64,000 nt of DNA from Falsiroseomonas stagni DSM 19981 (GCF_900114315.1 NZ_FOSQ01000001.1:124001-188000); one strand, 5' to 3'; shown: positions 26,687 to 36,319, counted from the stretch's first letter. The notes: a model not told the origin generated them from the sequence alone. Program-made: numbers and translations.

Positions 26687-27270
26687 GCCCCACCATCCAG
26701 CGTGCCGGCCAGCACAAGATGGCGGTGGAGATCGCCACCGAGCTCTCGCCCCATGACCTCGACGAACTCTGCGAGGCGACGAACGCCGCGATCATCGAAG
26801 GCGGCGGCTTCGGCTGGGTGCAGAGCCAGGACCGCGCCGCGCTGGCCCGCCACTTCAAGGGCGTGCTGCTGGTGCCGGACCGCACGCTCTTCGTCGCGCG
26901 CCTCGATGGCACGGTGGTCGGCAGCGCGCAGCTGGTCCGCCCGCCGCGCAACAACGAGGCGCAGGCCTTCGCCGCCCAGCTGACCCACGCCTATATCGCC
27001 CCCTATGCCCGCGGCCATGGCCTGGCCCGGCAGCTGGTCGAGCGCGTGGAGGAATACGCCGCCGGCACCGGCATCCGCGTCCTGAACCTCGATGTGCGGG
27101 AGACGCAGGCAAGCGCCATCGCGCTGTTCGAGGGCCTCGGCTACACGCGCTGGGGCACCCATCCCGCCTATGCGCGGGTGGATGGCCGCACCGTCGCGGG
27201 CCATTTCTACCACAAGCTGCTGGAACCCGGCCGCGGGCGCAGCACGGAAAGCCTGATCGGGGGCGGGTGA
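26683..27270 (+). CDS. GNAT N-acetyltransferase inserted in his operon
   Basis: A 195-residue GCN5-related acetyltransferase. The acetyl-CoA loop region is [20 protein letters not shown], followed by [21 protein letters not shown], a typical GNAT C-terminal half. The ATG overlaps the hisH stop; an alternative ATG three codons earlier is less well placed. It separates hisH from hisA, which are usually adjacent. The substrate is unknown; the position may only reflect hitch-hiking on the operon. Confidence 0.88.
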   Translation: MSPTIQRAGQHKMAVEIATELSPHDLDELCEATNAAIIEGGGFGWVQSQDRAALARHFKGVLLVPDRTLFVARLDGTVVGSAQLVRPPRNNEAQAFAAQLTHAYIAPYARGHGLARQLVERVEEYAAGTGIRVLNLDVRETQASAIALFEGLGYTRWGTHPAYARVDGRTVAGHFYHKLLEPGRGRSTESLIGGG

Positions 27271-27275
27271 TACCC

Positions 27276-28004
27276 ATGGGTTTCGTTCTCTATCCCGCCA
27301 TCGACCTCAAGGGCGGCCAGGTCGTGCGCCTCAAGCGCGGGGACATGGCGCAGGCAACCGTCTATGCCGATGATCCCGGCGCCCAGGCCGCCTCCTTCGC
27401 CGGCCAGGGCTTCGCCTGGGTGCATGTCGTGGACCTCGACGGCGCCTTTGCCGGCAAGCCCGCCAATGTGGCGGCGGTGCAGCGCATCATCGCTGCCGTC
27501 CCCGGGCTTTCCGTGCAATTGGGCGGCGGCATCCGGGACATGGCGACGGCGGAAGCCTGGCTCGCCGCCGGCGTCACCCGCATCATCCTCGGCTCCGCCG
27601 CCGTGAAGGACCCCGACTTCGCCCGCGCCGCCTGCCGCGCCTTCCCGGGGCGCGTGGCACTCGGCATCGATGCGCGGGACGGCTTCGTCGCCACCGAAGG
27701 CTGGGCGGAGACGAGCAGCACCACGGCGGTCGATCTCGCGAACGCCTTCGAGGGTTCGGGCGCCGCCGCCATCATCTACACCGACATCGCCCGCGACGGC
27801 ATGCTGAGCGGCGTGAACGTCACCGCCACCGCCGCGCTGGCCCGCGCGGTCACCATGCCCGTCATCGCCTCCGGCGGCGTCGCCTCCACCGACGATATCG
27901 TGGCGCTGAAGGCCGAAGGCGTCGTGGCGGGCGCCATCCTGGGCCGCGCGCTGTATGACGGGCGCGTGGAACCCGCCGCCGCCCTGGCACTCGCCGCCGC
28001 CTGA
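27276..28004 (+). CDS. hisA: ProFAR isomerase HisA
   Basis: HisA is a (beta/alpha)8 isomerase of histidine synthesis. The 242-residue protein has the first catalytic Asp in [15 protein letters not shown], the phosphate-binding LGGGIRD and ASGGVAS, and the second catalytic Asp in [10 protein letters not shown]. The ATG three codons into the open frame is chosen because the upstream GTG overlaps the GNAT stop and adds only MIP. Confidence 0.96.
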   Translation: MGFVLYPAIDLKGGQVVRLKRGDMAQATVYADDPGAQAASFAGQGFAWVHVVDLDGAFAGKPANVAAVQRIIAAVPGLSVQLGGGIRDMATAEAWLAAGVTRIILGSAAVKDPDFARAACRAFPGRVALGIDARDGFVATEGWAETSSTTAVDLANAFEGSGAAAIIYTDIARDGMLSGVNVTATAALARAVTMPVIASGGVASTDDIVALKAEGVVAGAILGRALYDGRVEPAAALALAAA

Positions 28005-28011
28005 ACCGCGC

Positions 28012-28191
28012 ATGGCCGCCCCGCTGCAACTGGCGGAGACGGCCTGCTTCATCCTCGCGGCCTGGCTGGCCGTGCGGGCGCTGGCACGGGCGGTGAAGGG
28101 CCAGCCCTTCCGCCGCCGGGATGCCGGCGCGGCGCTGGTCCTGGTCCTCGCCGGGCTGCTGCTGGGCTGGGCCCGCCAGATCATCGCTTGA
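28012..28191 (+). CDS. Small membrane protein between hisA and hisF
   Basis: A 59-residue protein with two hydrophobic helices (ACFILAAWLAVRALA and AALVLVLAGLLLGW) joined by a basic loop. It starts 7 bp after hisA. It matches no family I can name. The gap to hisF after it is nearly 100 bp, so it may have been inserted into an older hisA-hisF junction. Confidence 0.6.
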   Translation: MAAPLQLAETACFILAAWLAVRALARAVKGQPFRRRDAGAALVLVLAGLLLGWARQIIA

Positions 28192-28288
28192 CCGGCGGCG
28201 CCAACGGTCGCAATCAACCCGGGCCTTCGCCACCCGGCGCGGCCCCTGACAAACCCGGACTTGCCTGTCCCCCAGCGGAGCGCCCCCG

Positions 28289-29059
28289 GTGCTGGCCCTG
28301 CGCGTGATCCCCTGCCTCGACGTCAAGGACGGCCGCGTCGTCAAGGGCGTGAATTTCCTCGAGCTCCGCGACGCCGGCGACCCCGTCGAGCAGGCGCGGA
28401 TCTATGACCGCGAAGGCGCGGACGAGATCACCTTCCTTGACATCACCGCGAGCCATGAGGGGCGGGACACGATGCTCGACGTCGTCTCCCGCACCGCGGC
28501 CCAGGTCTTCATCCCGCTGACCGTCGGCGGCGGCGTCCGCGCGGTGGAGGATATGCGCCGCCTGCTGCTGGCCGGCGCCGACAAGGTGTCCGTCAACTCC
28601 GCCTTCGTCACCGACCCCGCCTTGGTGACCCGTGGCGCGGAGGCCTTCGGCAGCCAGGCCATCGTCGTGGCCATCGATGCCCGGTCCTCCGGCGACGGGA
28701 AGTGGGAGGTCTTCACCCATGGCGGCCGCCGCGGCACCGGAATCGACGCCATCGAATGGGTGCGGGAGGCCGAGCGCCGCGGCGCCGGGGAGATCCTGCT
28801 GACCTCGATGGACCGGGACGGCACCCGCCAGGGCTTCGACCTTGGCCTGCTGCGCGCGGCGCGCGCGGCGGTGCGGCTGCCGATCGTCGCCAGCGGCGGC
28901 GTGGGTGAGGTCGGGCATTTCGTCGAAGGCGCCAGGGCCGGGGCCACCGGCCTGCTGGCCGCCAGCGTCTTCCATTACGGCCAGATGCGCATCGCGGAGG
29001 CCAAGGCGGCGCTGGAGACGGCAGGACTGCCGACCAGGCCCATGGCGGAGGCTGCGTGA
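28289..29059 (+). CDS. hisF: Imidazole glycerol phosphate synthase subunit HisF
   Basis: The cyclase subunit that partners HisH. The 256-residue TIM barrel has the catalytic Asp in [14 protein letters not shown] and the second in [14 protein letters not shown], with phosphate sites [12 protein letters not shown] and [10 protein letters not shown]. Start is a GTG after an unusually long gap for this operon. Its stop overlaps the hisE start as TGATG. Confidence 0.96.
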   Translation: MLALRVIPCLDVKDGRVVKGVNFLELRDAGDPVEQARIYDREGADEITFLDITASHEGRDTMLDVVSRTAAQVFIPLTVGGGVRAVEDMRRLLLAGADKVSVNSAFVTDPALVTRGAEAFGSQAIVVAIDARSSGDGKWEVFTHGGRRGTGIDAIEWVREAERRGAGEILLTSMDRDGTRQGFDLGLLRAARAAVRLPIVASGGVGEVGHFVEGARAGATGLLAASVFHYGQMRIAEAKAALETAGLPTRPMAEAA

Positions 29060-29706
29060 TGGGCAAGGCCGCGATCCCCAAGGCGAAGCCGGTGAAGGCG
29101 CCCAAGGCGAAGGCGCCCAAGGCCAAGCCGGCCAAGGCGAAGCCCGTGAAGGCCAAGCTGGTGAAGGCGAAGCTGCCCAAGGCCAAGCTGGCCAAGCCCA
29201 AGCTGCCCAAGGCGAAGAAGAAGGCGCTGAAGGTCGCGGCCAGCCTGCCGCTGCCGCCCGGCATCCCGGTGGCGCAGCAACTCGCCATGCCGAAGGCCGC
29301 GTCCGCCGCCGGCGCCGGCGCGCTCGGCCCCTTCAGGGTGGAGGGCGCGGAGGCCGCGATCCTCGACACGCTGTGGCGCACCATCGAGGCCCGCCGCGCC
29401 GCCGGCGACATCGAGCATTCGCACTCCGCCCGCCTGCTGGCCCGCGGCACCGCCAAGGTCGCCCAGAAGCTGGGGGAGGAGGCGGTGGAATGCGTGATCG
29501 AGGCGACGATGGGCAACCGCGCCGCGACGGTGCTGGAAAGCGCCGACCTGCTCTATCACCTGCTGGTGCTCTGGGTGGATGCCGGCATCGCGCCGGCGGA
29601 GGTCTGGGCGGAGCTTGCCCGCCGCCAGGGCATTTCCGGCATTGCGGAGAAGGCGTCCCGCCCGAAGGGCCTGGTCCGCGCCGCGAATACCACCAAGCTG
29701 CCCTGA
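29059..29706 (+). CDS. hisE: Phosphoribosyl-ATP pyrophosphatase HisE with lysine-rich N-terminal tail
   Basis: HisE hydrolyses phosphoribosyl-ATP in the second step of histidine synthesis. The family domain is in the C-terminal half, with the helix starting [15 protein letters not shown], then [19 protein letters not shown] with the metal-binding glutamates, and [13 protein letters not shown]. HisE is normally about 105 residues; this one has 215. Residues 1 to about 60 are repeats of the type [11 protein letters not shown], like a histone-H1 or Alba-type basic tail, followed by an Ala/Pro linker. Codon use in the tail matches the rest of the gene and the start is coupled to hisF, so the tail is probably translated. 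Confidence 0.88.
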   Translation: MGKAAIPKAKPVKAPKAKAPKAKPAKAKPVKAKLVKAKLPKAKLAKPKLPKAKKKALKVAASLPLPPGIPVAQQLAMPKAASAAGAGALGPFRVEGAEAAILDTLWRTIEARRAAGDIEHSHSARLLARGTAKVAQKLGEEAVECVIEATMGNRAATVLESADLLYHLLVLWVDAGIAPAEVWAELARRQGISGIAEKASRPKGLVRAANTTKLP

Positions 29707-29781
29707 CGCCCGGCGCCGCTTGCGCGGCCCGGCCGGCAACACCAGAACAGGCGCCCAGACCACGCCTGCGGAGCTTCGACG

Positions 29782-30171
29782 ATGACGCGCATCACCGGCC
29801 TGCCGCCCTATGACCCGCAGAACATCTTCGCGCGCATCCTGCGGGGCGAGATCCCCTGCAAGCGGGTGCATGAGGATGAATTCGCGCTGGCCTTCCACGA
29901 CATCAACCCGCAGACGCCGGTGCATGTGCTGGTGATCCCGAAGGGGGCCTATGTCTCCCACGCCGATTTCAGCGCGCATGCCTCCGATGCCGAGGTTGCG
30001 GGCTTCTGGCGTGCCGTCGGCCGGGTGGCGCGCGACCTCGGGCTGGAATCCGCAGGCTATCGCATCCTGTCCAACATGGGCGAGGATGGCGGGCAGGAGG
30101 TGCCCCATTTCCACGTCCATATCTTCGGCGGCCGCCGCGTCGGCCGGATGGTCCCGGCGCCCCAGGGCTGA
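29782..30171 (+). CDS. HIT-family nucleotide-binding protein
   Basis: A 129-residue histidine-triad hydrolase. The triad motif HFHVHIFGGRRVG is near the C terminus and the nucleotide pocket includes FHDINPQTPVHVLVIPK. Such proteins hydrolyse purine nucleoside phosphoramidates. It follows hisE on the same strand after a 75-bp gap; this position at the end of the his block is common in related bacteria. Confidence 0.93.
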   Translation: MTRITGLPPYDPQNIFARILRGEIPCKRVHEDEFALAFHDINPQTPVHVLVIPKGAYVSHADFSAHASDAEVAGFWRAVGRVARDLGLESAGYRILSNMGEDGGQEVPHFHVHIFGGRRVGRMVPAPQG

Positions 30172-30174
30172 GCC

Positions 30175-31020
30175 ATGAGCAATCCGCTGCAGGATGCGCG
30201 GTCGGCGCTGGCCGCGCTCGGCACCTTGCCGGATTCCGAGATCGATATCGGCCTGGCCGCGCTGCAACTCGCGCGCGTCGATGCGCTGGATGCCGATTGG
30301 CGCGCGGGGGCGGAACACCTGACCGCGCTGGCCCGTGCCGCCGTCAACGCCGCCGCCGGGGACAAGGAAGCCGATGCCGGTGACGTCGCCCGCCGCCGCG
30401 CCGTCCTCGCCCAGGTCATCCATGGCCAGTTCGGCTACGCCGGGGATGAGGAGAATTACGAGGACCTGGCCAATGCCAATCTGCTGCGCGTCATGGAACG
30501 CCGGCGGGGCCTGCCGGTCGCGCTCGGCATCCTCTGGCTGCATGCCGCGGAGGCCGCGGGGTGGGAGGCGCATGGCATCGATTTCCCCGGCCATTTCCTG
30601 ATCGCACTGGCCGGTCGCGGCCAGGTGGTGGTGGATGTCTTCGCCGGCGGCCGTGCGATGGAGGCGCGTGACCTTCGCGCCACCCTGAAGCGTTTCGCGG
30701 GGGACCAGGCGGAGTTGGGCCCGGCGTCGCTCGCGCGGATGGAAAAGCGCGCCGTGCTGCTGCGCCTCCAGAACAACATCAAGGTGCGCCGCCTGCGGGA
30801 TGGCGATCTGGCCGGCGCCGTGGCCTGCACGGAGGACATGCTGCGCATCGCCCCCGATGCCGCGCCCTTGTGGCGGGAAGCCGGCCTGATGCATCAGCGC
30901 CTTGACCAGATCGGCGCCGCCATCGCCGCGCTGGAGAGTTTTCTCAAGCTGGTGCCGGAGGGTCCGCAGGCCATGCGTGTCCGCGGCCTGCTGGAAGAAT
31001 TACGCCAGCGCCTGAACTGA
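30175..31020 (+). CDS. SirB1-family transglutaminase-like protein
   Basis: A 281-residue protein of the SirB1 family. The transglutaminase-like fold is seen in VMERRRGLPVALGILWLHAAE and the following GIDFPGHFLIAL with the conserved His. The C-terminal part from about residue 185 looks like TPR helices (NNIKVRRLRDGDLAGAVAC, APLWREAGLMHQRL). The active-site Cys of true transglutaminases is absent at the usual site. Function is unknown. It is 3 bp from the HIT gene and ends the his-associated transcript, followed by two strong hairpins. Confidence 0.87.
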   Translation: MSNPLQDARSALAALGTLPDSEIDIGLAALQLARVDALDADWRAGAEHLTALARAAVNAAAGDKEADAGDVARRRAVLAQVIHGQFGYAGDEENYEDLANANLLRVMERRRGLPVALGILWLHAAEAAGWEAHGIDFPGHFLIALAGRGQVVVDVFAGGRAMEARDLRATLKRFAGDQAELGPASLARMEKRAVLLRLQNNIKVRRLRDGDLAGAVACTEDMLRIAPDAAPLWREAGLMHQRLDQIGAAIAALESFLKLVPEGPQAMRVRGLLEELRQRLN

Positions 31021-31022
31021 CG

Positions 31023-31083
31023 ACGGTCCAGGGCCGGTTCGGCCCTGGCGAAGGGGGTATCGGGGGAAACAGCGTTTCCCCCG
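31023..31083. repeat. Palindromic repeat element, copy 2
   Basis: Two perfect hairpins in the gap between converging genes: CCAGGGCC/GGCCCTGG (5-base loop) and CGGGGGAAAC/GTTTCCCCCG (3-base loop AGC). GGTCCAGGG leads the first hairpin as in copies 1 and 3. With no U-tract these are not ordinary intrinsic terminators but could block exonucleases or serve both converging transcripts. Confidence 0.75.
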
Positions 31084-31089
31084 GGCGTC

Positions 31090-32586
31090 CTACGCCACCT
31101 GTTGCCCCGCCGCCTTCAGATCCTCCACGAATCGCGCAAATTCCCGCGCCTGCCCTTCCTCGTCCGGTATCCGCAGCAGGTAGCTCGGATGCACTGTCGC
31201 GAAGATCTGGTGCCCGTCGAGCCCCGTGATCACCGTGCCGCGCGACTTCATCACCGGCAGTTTCTTCCCCGTCAGCGCCTGCAACGCCGTCGCCCCCAGC
31301 GCGACGACGAGCTTCGGCGCCACCAGCCCGATCTCCCGCAGCAGGAAGGGCCGGTAGTAGGTGATGTCGCCGGCATCCGGTGATTGGTGCAGGCGCCGCT
31401 TGCCGGTCGGGGTGAATTTGAAGTGCTTCACCGCATTGGTGACATAGGCCGCATCGCGCGGCAGGCCCGCGGCGTCCATCGCCCGGTTGAACAGCCGCCC
31501 CGCCGGGCCGACGAAGGGCCTTCCCTGGATGTCCTCCTCATCGCCCGGCTGTTCGCCGACGAAGAGCAGCGGCGCGCCGACCGGCCCCTCTCCGAGGACG
31601 GGTTGCGTGGCGCGGCTTGCCCAGTCCGGCCAGTCACCCCGGCCGAGCAGTTCCTGGCGGAGGTCGGCCAGCGCCAGGGACGGGTCGCGGGCGGTGTCGA
31701 GCAGGTCCATGGCCCCCTCAACGCGCGGGGCGGCGATGGGCTGCCCCATCGGCGCCTGGGGGGGCACATGGATGGCGCGCTGCGGCTGCGGGTTGGGCGC
31801 GGCGCCGCCGCGGGCCACCATCTCCCTCACGCGTTGCGGCGCTTCCGCCAGCAGGCGGGGAATCTCGAAGGTCTCCGGCATGTTGCGCCAGTATTTGCGG
31901 GGCATCTCCGCCCGCATGGCGTTGGGCTTCACCCGGGCGGGGTTGAAGATGGCGCCGTAATAGGCGCGCCAGAGGGGCTCCACCGCGTCATCCGGCGGCA
32001 CGTCGGCGCGGTTGCCGCCCGGGCCGAGGGACAGGCTCTCCCCGTCCCAGCCCACCGTCCGGCGGGGCGTCACGATGGTCCAGCGCAGGCTTGCGAAGCG
32101 GCGGACGAAGAAATCGGCCTCCGCCTCCTCGATGTGATGCTCGGGCTCGAACCAGGCGACGTGGCGGGTGCCGGCCTCCGTCTCCACCTGCCGGAAGCGG
32201 AGGAAGGCGTGCATCTTGTGCGCATCCCGCCGCACGGCCTTGGCCATCGCCTCCGCCCGCGCCACGGCGGGGTCCGTCGCCACCTGCATCAGCGCTGCCT
32301 CCCCGTTCTGCAGACGCCACAGCAGGCCATAGAGCAGGGCGAAGCGTTCGGGATCGCTGTGCCGGATCGCGACTTCCGCCAGGCTCATGAAGGCGCGGGG
32401 CACGGTGAAGCGGCCGGGGTGTTCGGGCGCGGCGGGGGGCGGCGCATCCCCGAACAGGCCGGGCGCATCGCCAGCCACGCGCCATTCCACCTGCGCCGGC
32501 GCCAGCCCCGCCGCCACCAGGCCGCGCGCCGCCTGCCGCCATCCCGCGAAATCCGCCGGGCCCGCCAGGATCGCCGCGACCGCCAT
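31090..32586 (-). CDS. UdgX-type uracil-DNA glycosylase with N-terminal DUF4130 domain
   Basis: A 498-residue fusion. The N-terminal half is DUF4130-like (TIGR03915 type), with RFALLYGLLWRLQ, DAHKMHAFLRFR and the YRAYYGAIFNP-like WRAYYGAIFNPAR block. The C-terminal half is a family-4-like uracil-DNA glycosylase of the UdgX group, with motif A GEQPGDEED, the UdgX-specific loop TGKRRLHQSP and motif B HPSYLLR. In studied UdgX the His of the KRRxH loop forms a covalent bond with the abasic site. An exact alphaproteobacterial LexA site lies just upstream, so it is probably part of the SOS response. Confidence 0.9.
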   Translation of the reverse strand: MAVAAILAGPADFAGWRQAARGLVAAGLAPAQVEWRVAGDAPGLFGDAPPPAAPEHPGRFTVPRAFMSLAEVAIRHSDPERFALLYGLLWRLQNGEAALMQVATDPAVARAEAMAKAVRRDAHKMHAFLRFRQVETEAGTRHVAWFEPEHHIEEAEADFFVRRFASLRWTIVTPRRTVGWDGESLSLGPGGNRADVPPDDAVEPLWRAYYGAIFNPARVKPNAMRAEMPRKYWRNMPETFEIPRLLAEAPQRVREMVARGGAAPNPQPQRAIHVPPQAPMGQPIAAPRVEGAMDLLDTARDPSLALADLRQELLGRGDWPDWASRATQPVLGEGPVGAPLLFVGEQPGDEEDIQGRPFVGPAGRLFNRAMDAAGLPRDAAYVTNAVKHFKFTPTGKRRLHQSPDAGDITYYRPFLLREIGLVAPKLVVALGATALQALTGKKLPVMKSRGTVITGLDGHQIFATVHPSYLLRIPDEEGQAREFARFVEDLKAAGQQVA

Positions 32587-32609
32587 GCCATGCTCCTTCG
32601 AGGCTGATG

Positions 32610-32624
32610 GAACAAATATAGAAC
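32610..32624 (-). promoter_or_regulatory. LexA box upstream of UdgX gene
   Basis: GAAC-N7-GAAC, the complement of the alphaproteobacterial LexA site GTTC-N7-GTTC, lies 24-38 bp before the UdgX start with an AT-rich spacer. In so GC-rich a sequence about one exact match is expected by chance per 64 kb, but its place at the promoter of a DNA-repair gene makes it convincing. Confidence 0.75.
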
Positions 32625-32705
32625 ATATTGCCCGGCCTCAAGCGAGTCGTCGGGGCTTGGACGGGCGGCCCGCATCGGTGATGTTCACCCCATGCGGGGA
32701 AACGG

Positions 32706-33641
32706 ATGATGGCGATGCGGATGCTGGTGCTGGGTGCGGGGGCGCTCGGCGGCTATTTCGGCGGCAGGGCGATGCAGCGGGGGCTGGAAGTCGCCTTCCT
32801 GGTCCGCCCCGCCCGGGCCGCCGCCCTGGCGCGGGACGGGCTGCGCATCCGGAGCATCCATGGCGATCTCGACACCCCCATCGCCACCCTGGTGGAAGCC
32901 ACCCCCGGCTTCGACGTCGTGCTGCTGTCCTGCAAGGCCTATGACCTGGATGCGGCGATCGGGGCGATCCGCCCGGCGGTGGAGGCCGGCGCCTGCGTCC
33001 TGCCCGTGCTGAACGGCCTGTCGCATATCGACCGCCTGAACGCCGCCTTCGGTGCGGATCGCGTCTGGGGGGGCCTTGCCAAATGCGCGGCGACGCTGCG
33101 GCCCGACGGCACGGTGCAGCACCTGAATGACTGGCACTGGCTGACCTTCGGCCAGCAGGACGGCGCCATGGATGGCCGCGCTTCCGCCTTCGCCGCGGCG
33201 CTGGGCCAGGCGCCGGGGCTGGTGGCGGAAGCGGTGCCCGATATCCGCCGCCGGATGTGGGAGAAGCTGGTCCACCTCGGCACCGTCGCCGCCGGCACGG
33301 TGCTGATGCGCGCCAGCGTGGGCGAGATCGTGCGCGCCGGCGGCCGCGGCTTTCTCCTCGCCCTGCTGGAACGCAACGCCGCCATCGCCGCGGCCAACGG
33401 CTTCCCCATGTCGCCCGGTTTCATGGACAGCTACCGCGCCATGTTCTCCGACGCCGCCAGCGCCTACACAGCCTCCATGCTGCGGGACCTGGAGGCGGGC
33501 GGGCGGACGGAGGCGGAGCACATCCTCGGCTTCCTCACCGACGCCGCCCGCGCGGCGGGGGTGCCGGAGGATCTGCACGCGGCTGCCCTGCTGCACGCCC
33601 GTGCGCATGACCAGCGGCAGGAGGCGAAGCGACTGCCATGA
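32706..33641 (+). CDS. Ketopantoate reductase (ApbA/PanE) family protein
   Basis: A 311-residue NADP-dependent reductase. The Rossmann motif is MLVLGAGALGGYFGG, the catalytic Lys region is LLSCKAYDLDAAI, and the C-terminal helical domain has the conserved MWEKLVHLGTVAAGTVLMR. It could be the pantothenate-pathway PanE, but this family includes many paralogues and no other pan gene is near. It is divergent from the UdgX gene and overlaps the following epimerase start. Three closely spaced ATGs exist; the first is preceded by GGGGAAACGG. Confidence 0.87.
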   Translation: MMAMRMLVLGAGALGGYFGGRAMQRGLEVAFLVRPARAAALARDGLRIRSIHGDLDTPIATLVEATPGFDVVLLSCKAYDLDAAIGAIRPAVEAGACVLPVLNGLSHIDRLNAAFGADRVWGGLAKCAATLRPDGTVQHLNDWHWLTFGQQDGAMDGRASAFAAALGQAPGLVAEAVPDIRRRMWEKLVHLGTVAAGTVLMRASVGEIVRAGGRGFLLALLERNAAIAAANGFPMSPGFMDSYRAMFSDAASAYTASMLRDLEAGGRTEAEHILGFLTDAARAAGVPEDLHAAALLHARAHDQRQEAKRLP

Positions 33642-34519
33642 CCACCGGGACGGATCGCGTCAGCCTGGCGACGCCGAAGCTGCGCGCGGAGGTGAAGGCG
33701 GATGGCGCCGAACTCACCAGCCTGAGGGATGCGGAGGGACGCGAACTGCTCTGGCAGGCCGGGGAAGCCTGGCCACGCCATTCGCCCGTGCTCTTCCCCA
33801 TCGTCGGCCGCGTGAAGGACGATACCTTCCGCCTGGGCGATGCACGCTTCCCCATGGGCCAGCACGGCTTCGCCCGCGACAGCCGCTTCACGCTGGTGGA
33901 ACAGGACGCCACCGGCTGCCGCTTCCTGCTGACGGATTCGGAAGCGACGCGCGCCATCTACCCCTTCGCCTTCCGGTTCGAGGTCGCCTACGCCCTGCAT
34001 GGCGCGACACTCGGCGTGACCTATGCCGTCACCAATGCGGGGGAGGGCACGCTGCCCTTCTCGGTCGGGGCGCACCCCGCCTTCCGCTGGCCGCTGCCCG
34101 GCGGCGCCGGCAAGCTGGCCCACCGCATCGAGTTCGAGCAGGAGGAAGCCGGCCCCTTCTTCCGCCTCAATGACCGCGGCCTGATCGACCAGACGCCGCA
34201 CCCCCTGCCAACGCATGGCAGGATTCTCGGACTGCGGGAGGATCTGTTCCGCCCCAGCGCGATGATCCTGCTGAACCCCGCCAGCCGCCGCCTGCGCTAT
34301 GCGGCCGCGGGCGCGCCGGGGCTGGAGATCGCCTGGCAGGGCTTCGGACAGCTCGGCCTCTGGATGAAGCCGGGCGCCGATTTCCTCTGCATCGAACCCT
34401 GGGCCGGCCATGCCGACATCGACGGCTATGACGTCGATGTCTGGTCCAAGCCGGGGATGGAGATGCTGAATGCGGGGGAAACGCGGCGCTTCACCTGGCG
34501 TGTTTCCATCACGGAATGA
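33638..34519 (+). CDS. Aldose 1-epimerase-family protein (LacX-like)
   Basis: A 293-residue mutarotase-fold protein. Family landmarks are the early LRAEVKADGAELTSL and ELLWQAG, then HGFARDSRF with the first His, the catalytic pair in FSVGAHPAFRWPL, and LWMKPGADFLCIEPWAG with the conserved Glu and Trp. It is closer to the LacX/YeaD-like branch than to GalM. The ATG overlaps the upstream reductase stop as ATGA. The sugar substrate is unknown. Confidence 0.87.
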   Translation: MTTGTDRVSLATPKLRAEVKADGAELTSLRDAEGRELLWQAGEAWPRHSPVLFPIVGRVKDDTFRLGDARFPMGQHGFARDSRFTLVEQDATGCRFLLTDSEATRAIYPFAFRFEVAYALHGATLGVTYAVTNAGEGTLPFSVGAHPAFRWPLPGGAGKLAHRIEFEQEEAGPFFRLNDRGLIDQTPHPLPTHGRILGLREDLFRPSAMILLNPASRRLRYAAAGAPGLEIAWQGFGQLGLWMKPGADFLCIEPWAGHADIDGYDVDVWSKPGMEMLNAGETRRFTWRVSITE

Positions 34520-34561
34520 ACCGCGTTAGCGATTACTGAAGGGTAGCCATGCCAGTGGACC

Positions 34562-34583
34562 GTCGCGGCCGTGCAGCCGCGAC
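34562..34583 (+). other. Hairpin in leader of membrane MCP gene
   Basis: GTCGCGGC/GCCGCGAC forms a perfect 8-bp stem with a six-base loop, 38 bp before the MCP start. No U-tract follows. It may shape the mRNA leader, but nothing links it to a known riboswitch. Confidence 0.35.
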
Positions 34584-34621
34584 AAAGGGCGACCATCGCC
34601 CGGTCCTGGCGGGAGAATCCG

Positions 34622-36319
34622 ATGCGGCGTTGGTTCAACAACCTGTCTCTGCTCTGGAAGACGATGCTGCCGGTGGCACTGCTCGTCACCGTGGCCGCCG
34701 GCAGCGCCACCTACGCGCTGCGCCTGGCGAACGAGGTGGACCATACCTACTCCGCCCTGGTGGAGGGTGAAGCCAGCGCCGCCACCGCCTCGGCGCGCAT
34801 CAACCCCGTGCTGCTCGACATGGCGCAGCTGGTATGGCGCAGCCTGGCCATCGGCGAACCCGCCGCGATCGCCGAGGCGCAGCGAGATGTGGAGCAGGCG
34901 GGCGCCCTGATGACGACGCGCATCCGCGACCTGCGAGAGGCGGTCGCCGGGACGCCGCTGGTGGCGCAGGTGGACGCCATCGAGCAGCGCTTCCAGGTGC
35001 TGCGCTCAACGGCGCTCAGCGCCCTCCGGCTGATGGCGGAAGGCCAGCAGCGCGTGGCGGAGGCGCAGCTTCGCCGCGAATTCGTGAGCCAGGTGAATGA
35101 ATTGCGCATCGCCACCCGCAGCCTGACGGATGCGCTGGTGGAACGCGCTGACCGCCGCAGCGCCGTCGTCTCCGATGAAGTGGACGCCTCGGTCCTGATC
35201 GCCGCGACCGTCCTCGCCGGCGCCCTCCTGCTCTCCGTGATTGTGGCGGTGGCGATGGCCCTCGGTGCCGTGGTGCGCCCGCTGAAGCGCCTGAACGATG
35301 CGACGACCAGCGTCGCCGCCGGCAAGCTCGATACCGTGGTTCCCGAGACCGGCCGCGATGATGAGGTCGGCACCATGGCGCGCGCCCTGTCCACCTTCGC
35401 CGAGGGCCTGCGCGAAGCCGCCACGCTGCGGGCGGCGCAGGAGGAACAGAAGCGCGCGCTGGAGATCACCCGCAAGCAGGACCTGGAGCGCGTCGCGCAG
35501 CAGCTGGAAACGCGCGTCGGCGGGGTGGTGGAGGGCATCGCCTCCGCCTCCACCGAACTCAACGCCGCCGCCACCTCCCTCGTCGGCATCGCCGAACAGG
35601 GCGCGGTGCGCGCCAATACCGTCAGCGACGTGACCGGCACGACCAGCGAGAATGTCGCCACCGTCGCCGCCGCGACGGAGGAACTGGCCAGCTCGGTCGC
35701 CGAGATCGCGCGCCAGGTCAATGAAAGCTCCGCCGTCGCCCGCGCGGCGGTGGAACAGGCGGAACGCACCAACAGCACCGTCGCCAACCTCAACGACGCA
35801 TCCCAGCGGATCGAGGAAGTGCTGAAGCTGATCGGCAGCATCGCCGGCCAGACCAACCTGCTGGCGCTGAACGCGACGATCGAGGCCGCGCGCGCCGGCG
35901 ATGCCGGCAAGGGCTTCGCGGTGGTGGCGAGCGAGGTGAAGTCCCTTGCCGGCCAGACGACGCGGGCGACGGAAGGCATCGCGCAGCAGATCCAGGCGAT
36001 GCAGGACGCGACGCGCGGCGCCGCCACGGAGATCGCTGCCATCCGCGACACCATCGTGAAGATCAGCGACATCGCCGTCGCCATCGCCGCCGCGGTGGAA
36101 CAGCAGGGCGCCGCGACGCAGGACATCGCCCGCAGCGTCCAGGCCGCCGCGAGCGGCACGCGCGACGTCGCCACCCGGATCGAGGAAGTGCGCCAGGCAG
36201 CCGGGGAGACCGGCGGCGCGGCCACCCAGGTGAACGCCACCGCCAGCGAATTGTCCCAGCAGGCGGAAGCACTGCGCCGCCAGGTCCAGGACGTTCTGGC
36301 CACGCTCCGCGCGGCATGA
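34622..36319 (+). CDS. Transmembrane methyl-accepting chemotaxis protein
   Basis: A 565-residue receptor of classical topology. An N-terminal membrane helix ([19 protein letters not shown]) is followed by a helical periplasmic domain to about residue 195, where [20 protein letters not shown]-like hydrophobic sequence forms the second helix. HAMP and a MCP signalling domain follow, with tip [20 protein letters not shown]. The periplasmic region resembles a four-helix-bundle (TarH/4HB) sensor. GGAG precedes the ATG. Unlike the che-operon MCPs it lacks a W-x-x-F tail. It is translationally coupled to the BLUF-like gene downstream. Confidence 0.92.
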   Translation: MRRWFNNLSLLWKTMLPVALLVTVAAGSATYALRLANEVDHTYSALVEGEASAATASARINPVLLDMAQLVWRSLAIGEPAAIAEAQRDVEQAGALMTTRIRDLREAVAGTPLVAQVDAIEQRFQVLRSTALSALRLMAEGQQRVAEAQLRREFVSQVNELRIATRSLTDALVERADRRSAVVSDEVDASVLIAATVLAGALLLSVIVAVAMALGAVVRPLKRLNDATTSVAAGKLDTVVPETGRDDEVGTMARALSTFAEGLREAATLRAAQEEQKRALEITRKQDLERVAQQLETRVGGVVEGIASASTELNAAATSLVGIAEQGAVRANTVSDVTGTTSENVATVAAATEELASSVAEIARQVNESSAVARAAVEQAERTNSTVANLNDASQRIEEVLKLIGSIAGQTNLLALNATIEAARAGDAGKGFAVVASEVKSLAGQTTRATEGIAQQIQAMQDATRGAATEIAAIRDTIVKISDIAVAIAAAVEQQGAATQDIARSVQAAASGTRDVATRIEEVRQAAGETGGAATQVNATASELSQQAEALRRQVQDVLATLRAA

